Below, piece after piece: positions 61,378-64,000 of a stretch of 64,000 bases of DNA. Position numbers and translations under genes: made by a program. Location: contig JAEPON010000002.1 in NCBI GenBank assembly GCA_017642895.1, forward strand, positions 366,956 through 430,955, read 5' to 3'. Position 1 is the stretch's first letter. Every line of letters starts with the position of its first letter. Source of the DNA: Roseitalea sp. GTDB lineage: Bacteria > Pseudomonadota > Alphaproteobacteria > Rhizobiales > Rhizobiaceae. The notes below the pieces were generated by a model. That model was not told where the DNA came from. It saw only the letters and a program-made list of their open reading frames with translations, and made no database searches.

Positions 61378-61860
61378 CTATTCGTTCGAAGCAAGCGCCT
61401 GCCGCAGCATCTGGGCAATGGACTGGGCTTCGGCTTCGCTTTGCATTGTCAGAAGGAACCCTTCGGCCCGCACCGGATCGAGGATTTTCGCGGCCATGAC
61501 GATCCGTCCGTCGACGATGATGGCCAGCGTCCGGCCCACATTGTCGGTGGAGATCTGTTCGTAGGCTTGCGCGCCGGCCGGCGTCAGCGTCACGTTGAAG
61601 CCGGGACTTCTCCTGTCGCCTTCGACGGTCCATTCCACATCACCAACACCGACGAAATCGGAGAGCCCCAACAGCGTCTCCTGCTCGACTTCAAGCACTG
61701 CGTCGCTTCCGGCAATATCGAGCGCTGTGCCGCCCGCCGGCGCCTCGGCGACCAGCCTGATTTCGATAGGTTGGAGTTCGGAACTCGCCAGCGTGGGCGC
61801 GGTTCCGGCAAACAAAGCCGGCAGCACGACGATCGCGGCGAACAGTCGGGTCAGACGCAT
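61378..61860 (-). CDS. Secreted SecD-P1-head-like protein
   Basis: 160 residues with a Sec signal peptide (LTRLFAAIVVLPALFAGTAPTLAS). The mature part resembles the P1 head domain of SecD: FNVTLTPAGAQAYEQIS, NVGRTLAIIVDGRIVMAAKI and a closing helix AEAQSIAQMLRQALA. No membrane helices of SecD are present, so only the periplasmic head is encoded. It may be a stand-alone substrate-binding or chaperone-like domain in the periplasm. No operon partner is close. Confidence 0.7.
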   Translation of the reverse strand: MRLTRLFAAIVVLPALFAGTAPTLASSELQPIEIRLVAEAPAGGTALDIAGSDAVLEVEQETLLGLSDFVGVGDVEWTVEGDRRSPGFNVTLTPAGAQAYEQISTDNVGRTLAIIVDGRIVMAAKILDPVRAEGFLLTMQSEAEAQSIAQMLRQALASNE

Positions 61861-62052
61861 GCTTGTCTCCCTGGTGTTCTTGATAGCTGGGTCCGCAAAT
61901 GCCGATGTTCAAGCCCAAAGCGCTGATCGTGTCGGGTTCGGCGACGCCCAGCAGAAACCACGCATGGGGGCGGGCCGGAGGTGAAGCGATGGTGCAACCG
62001 AGCCGACACTATGCTCTGGGTGGGTGCATGTCCGGCAGCGCGGTGCGCGCAC

Positions 62053-62931
62053 TCAGGCCCCGATTGTCGCCTGTTGGCCCGAAAACAGCGTCCCGTGCCG
62101 GTCCAGCAAGTCGGCCAGCCGGTCGATGACAGTGCGGACCTCGGGGCGCTTGCGCTCGTCGTCATGCACGACGATCCAGCTCTCATGGCCAAGCTCTGCG
62201 ATGATCTCGCCGGCACGCACCAGGTCCGGATCAGCGTCTCCGACATGACAGGGCAGAACGGCCCTGCCCGCTCCGGCGCGAACCAGATCAAGCAGGATGG
62301 CCGGCGTATCGGTCCAGAACGTGATCCAGTTGCAGGATCGTTCGGAGGCCCAGTTCGCCCATGGCGCGCTCAGGATGCCGCGTCCGATCGAAATCCAGTT
62401 GCAATCATAGGCCTGATCGAAATCCCGCGCGCAATAGGGCGCATAGGCCAGCGGCGGCGCCCTGCGGACAGCGACATTGCCCGTTTCGGGGCGCTCGCGC
62501 GCGATTGTGATATGCGCCCGGCGATGCACCAGATCCGTCCGCTCCTCGCCCGTCTTGATGCACAGTTGAAACGGTTCGAGCGGCGACCACAGCGCGGCCC
62601 TGTGAGCGGCGAGGAAGCGCGCCATCCAATAATCAACCGCGATGTCGACGCCGGGCAAGGGAACGGCTTCGGATCGCCAGGCCTCGATATTGCCGGCGGC
62701 AAACTGCATCGAGGCCACCCGATCGAACAGGGCCTTGCCGTCCGGCGCCAATGTGTAACCGGTCTGCCGCCGGACAAACAGTTCGCGCTGTGTCGCGCGC
62801 TCCAGATCGAGCATGCGCCGGCCGATCGTCGGCGAGCTGATGCCGGTCTGGGCGGATGCCGCCGCCAGGCTGCCAAGGCTGGCGACCTGATAGAACAGCC
62901 GCAGATCCTCCCAATCCAGCGCGTCGTTCAT
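62053..62931 (-). CDS. LysR-family transcriptional regulator
   Basis: 292 residues from the ATG at 62931. The helix-turn-helix reads GSLAAASAQTGISSPTIGRR and the effector domain is shorter and less conserved, as in LysR regulators related to those of beta-lactamase and glycine-cleavage loci. The downstream gene on its strand is the SecD-like gene, 192 bases away. Its target is not evident. Confidence 0.87.
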   Translation of the reverse strand: MNDALDWEDLRLFYQVASLGSLAAASAQTGISSPTIGRRMLDLERATQRELFVRRQTGYTLAPDGKALFDRVASMQFAAGNIEAWRSEAVPLPGVDIAVDYWMARFLAAHRAALWSPLEPFQLCIKTGEERTDLVHRRAHITIARERPETGNVAVRRAPPLAYAPYCARDFDQAYDCNWISIGRGILSAPWANWASERSCNWITFWTDTPAILLDLVRAGAGRAVLPCHVGDADPDLVRAGEIIAELGHESWIVVHDDERKRPEVRTVIDRLADLLDRHGTLFSGQQATIGA

Positions 62932-63015
62932 TTCTGAAAGGCTTCGTTTGTCGCTGCCGCTACCTTCCACCACCGCCGCTCCCTAGCTTCAAACCACACC
63001 CGGAATTCAAGGAGC

Positions 63016-63333
63016 ATGGCCCAAATGTTGCTGTCCTATGTCATCGCGTTCGATCAGTTGATCCGAACAAGCCGCAAGCGCCACAGGGACGCCTTCGCCG
63101 ATCCGCTGGACGCGCCCGAATGGCGGGGCGTTGCGCCCATCTTTCAATGGGTTGCCGCATTGCGAACCCGGCGGCGCCTGAGAAGGCGTCGCGATGCCAC
63201 AACGGAGTCCGACGACTGTGCGCGAGCCAAATCCCTGCCAGCTCGTCTGTCATCGAACACGCCAATGCCAACCTATAGTGGTTTGACCCGGCCGGCCTAT
63301 CGTTCAATTACAAAAGATGCCCAACGACCATGA
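63016..63333 (+). CDS. Hypothetical small basic protein
   Basis: 105 residues, divergent from the LysR gene. AAGGAGC lies almost against the ATG, which is too close for an ideal ribosome site. The first 60 residues (MLLSYVIAFDQLIRTSRKRH, APIFQWVAALRTRRR) look protein-like, while the tail is low-complexity basic. No family was recognised. Confidence 0.35.
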   Translation: MAQMLLSYVIAFDQLIRTSRKRHRDAFADPLDAPEWRGVAPIFQWVAALRTRRRLRRRRDATTESDDCARAKSLPARLSSNTPMPTYSGLTRPAYRSITKDAQRP

Positions 63334-63379
63334 ACGGTAAAACGAGCGGCCGCTTTGATGGCGACGTGTTCGACATCCC

Positions 63380-63830
63380 CGGTGTCCCGCCCGGCGCTTC
63401 AAGCCGCGCGCATGACCAAAGCCAATCGGGCTTGCAGGTGATGGCCGACACATCGGCGAGGCGCTGCTGGACGCCGGTACAGACATCGCGATCGCCGATC
63501 ACTTCAATGCTGGCGCATGTAGCGCACAAGGCAGACAATAACGGCCAAGCCGATGTCATGCGTCTGCTGGCCGATCAGCCCGACTTCGGCACCATCGCGC
63601 ATGTTCAGGGCCCGCTCGATGGCGACACGACGCTGCATGATGCAGCATGGCACGGGCATGAAGAAACCGTCCGGGTTCTGCTTGATGCCGGCGTGCGGCG
63701 GGAGCTTGAAGGGTGTGACGGCAAAAACCGCTACTGAACTGGCGCGCCACAGTGGACATGACGGCGTCACCGGGTTGATCAAGGCGCGCGATGACGGCGG
63801 GCCGATTGCCCGGCTGGTGGTAGCCGCCAC
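63380..63830 (+). pseudogene. Frameshifted ankyrin-repeat gene
   Basis: Ankyrin-type segments appear in at least three reading frames: GRHIGEALLDAGTDIAIADH, then GQADVMRLLADQPDF and GDTTLHDAAWHGHEETVRVL with a stop soon after, then TATELARHSGHDGVTGLIKA. Joined, they give a continuous ankyrin protein, so the gene has suffered at least two frameshifts. The ends are approximate. Confidence 0.6.
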
Positions 63831-63921
63831 GCGCGTCCATGTCCGCCGATGGCAGCGACGCAGGCATTGGTGTCTGCTCAGCGTCGTTGAAACGGCTTTT
63901 CCTGCGGCCTAGGGTCTTCTG

Positions 63922-64000
63922 ATGCATGTCAGAACGCCGCTTGCCGCGCTGGCGCTATGGACCTTGTTGATTTCGCCGGCTCCGGTGCGGGCGGAACCGA
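63922..64000 (+). CDS. Start of a secreted protein (3' truncated by the window)
   Basis: The ATG at 63922 opens a frame that encodes a typical Sec signal peptide (RTPLAALALWTLLISPAP, likely cleaved after VRA) and runs off the window. The mature protein is not visible. It is probably a periplasmic or outer-membrane protein. Confidence 0.5.
   Translation, partial: MHVRTPLAALALWTLLISPAPVRAEP

Noticed and set aside
1..64000. tRNA, rRNA, riboswitch, CRISPR, prophage or intact insertion sequence
   Set aside because: No cloverleaf, repeat-spacer array, transposase or integrase was recognised by reading; a covariance-model scan would settle the RNA question.

Overview
The window is GC-rich, densely coded DNA from an alphaproteobacterium, most likely a member of the Hyphomicrobiales (Rhizobiales). 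This rests on base composition, on the gene families present, and on an intergenic palindromic repeat at 47460-47566 whose wording resembles repeats scattered through Rhizobiales genomes. No rRNA, tRNA, CRISPR array or intact insertion sequence was recognised. About 52 kb reads as a catabolic accessory region: repeated blocks of transporter, oxidation/dehydration enzymes and a local regulator.

Layout. (1) 0-12 kb: two GntR regulators, an M20 amidohydrolase, a GMC oxidoreductase, a cupin, an enolase-superfamily enzyme and an aldehyde dehydrogenase, followed by a CUT1-type ABC importer (binding protein, two permeases, ATPase). (2) 12-17.7 kb: a TRAP transporter (DctP, DctM, DctQ) in one operon with an HpcH/HpaI aldolase and a nitrilase-type amidase, divergent from a LysR regulator. 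(3) 17.7-37 kb: a sugar and sugar-acid cluster. It holds nearly all of an oxidative L-fucose pathway (mutarotase, aldo/keto-reductase-type dehydrogenase, fuconolactonase, L-fuconate dehydratase, SDR dehydrogenase) with its own ABC importer. Interleaved are a UxaA-type dehydratase, a TIM-barrel isomerase, two PfkB kinases, an FGGY kinase, a BtpA/SgcQ-like barrel and an M42-family metallohydrolase. A GntR/FCD regulator sits in the middle, and the same tandem 8-mer (YTAACATG) lies in three divergent promoter regions, which suggests one regulon. (4) 37-47.5 kb: an agmatine/polyamine block with aguB, a Dpp-type peptide/opine ABC transporter split into two divergent halves, two tandem agmatine-deiminase genes and a LuxR-type regulator. 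(5) 47.5-53.4 kb: a TAXI-type TRAP system with an alpha/beta hydrolase and a PrpF isomerase, divergent from a LysR gene. (6) 53.5-64 kb: an NmrA/HxlR divergent pair, a gene-poor stretch with decayed fragments, a Crp/Fnr regulator behind an FNR-like box, a five-gene operon led by a MarR regulator with a C-terminal cysteine cluster, an ABC exporter, a stand-alone SecD-P1-head-like secreted protein, a LysR gene, a frameshifted ankyrin remnant and the start of a secreted protein.

How the genes work together. Each transporter is paired with enzymes that oxidise, dehydrate or cleave a small acid or sugar, and each block has a nearby repressor or activator with a visible palindromic site. The least explained parts are the BtpA-M42-FGGY gene triplet inside the fucose cluster, the MarR-cysteine/DUF6522/zinc-finger operon at 57-58.8 kb, and the stand-alone SecD-head-like protein.
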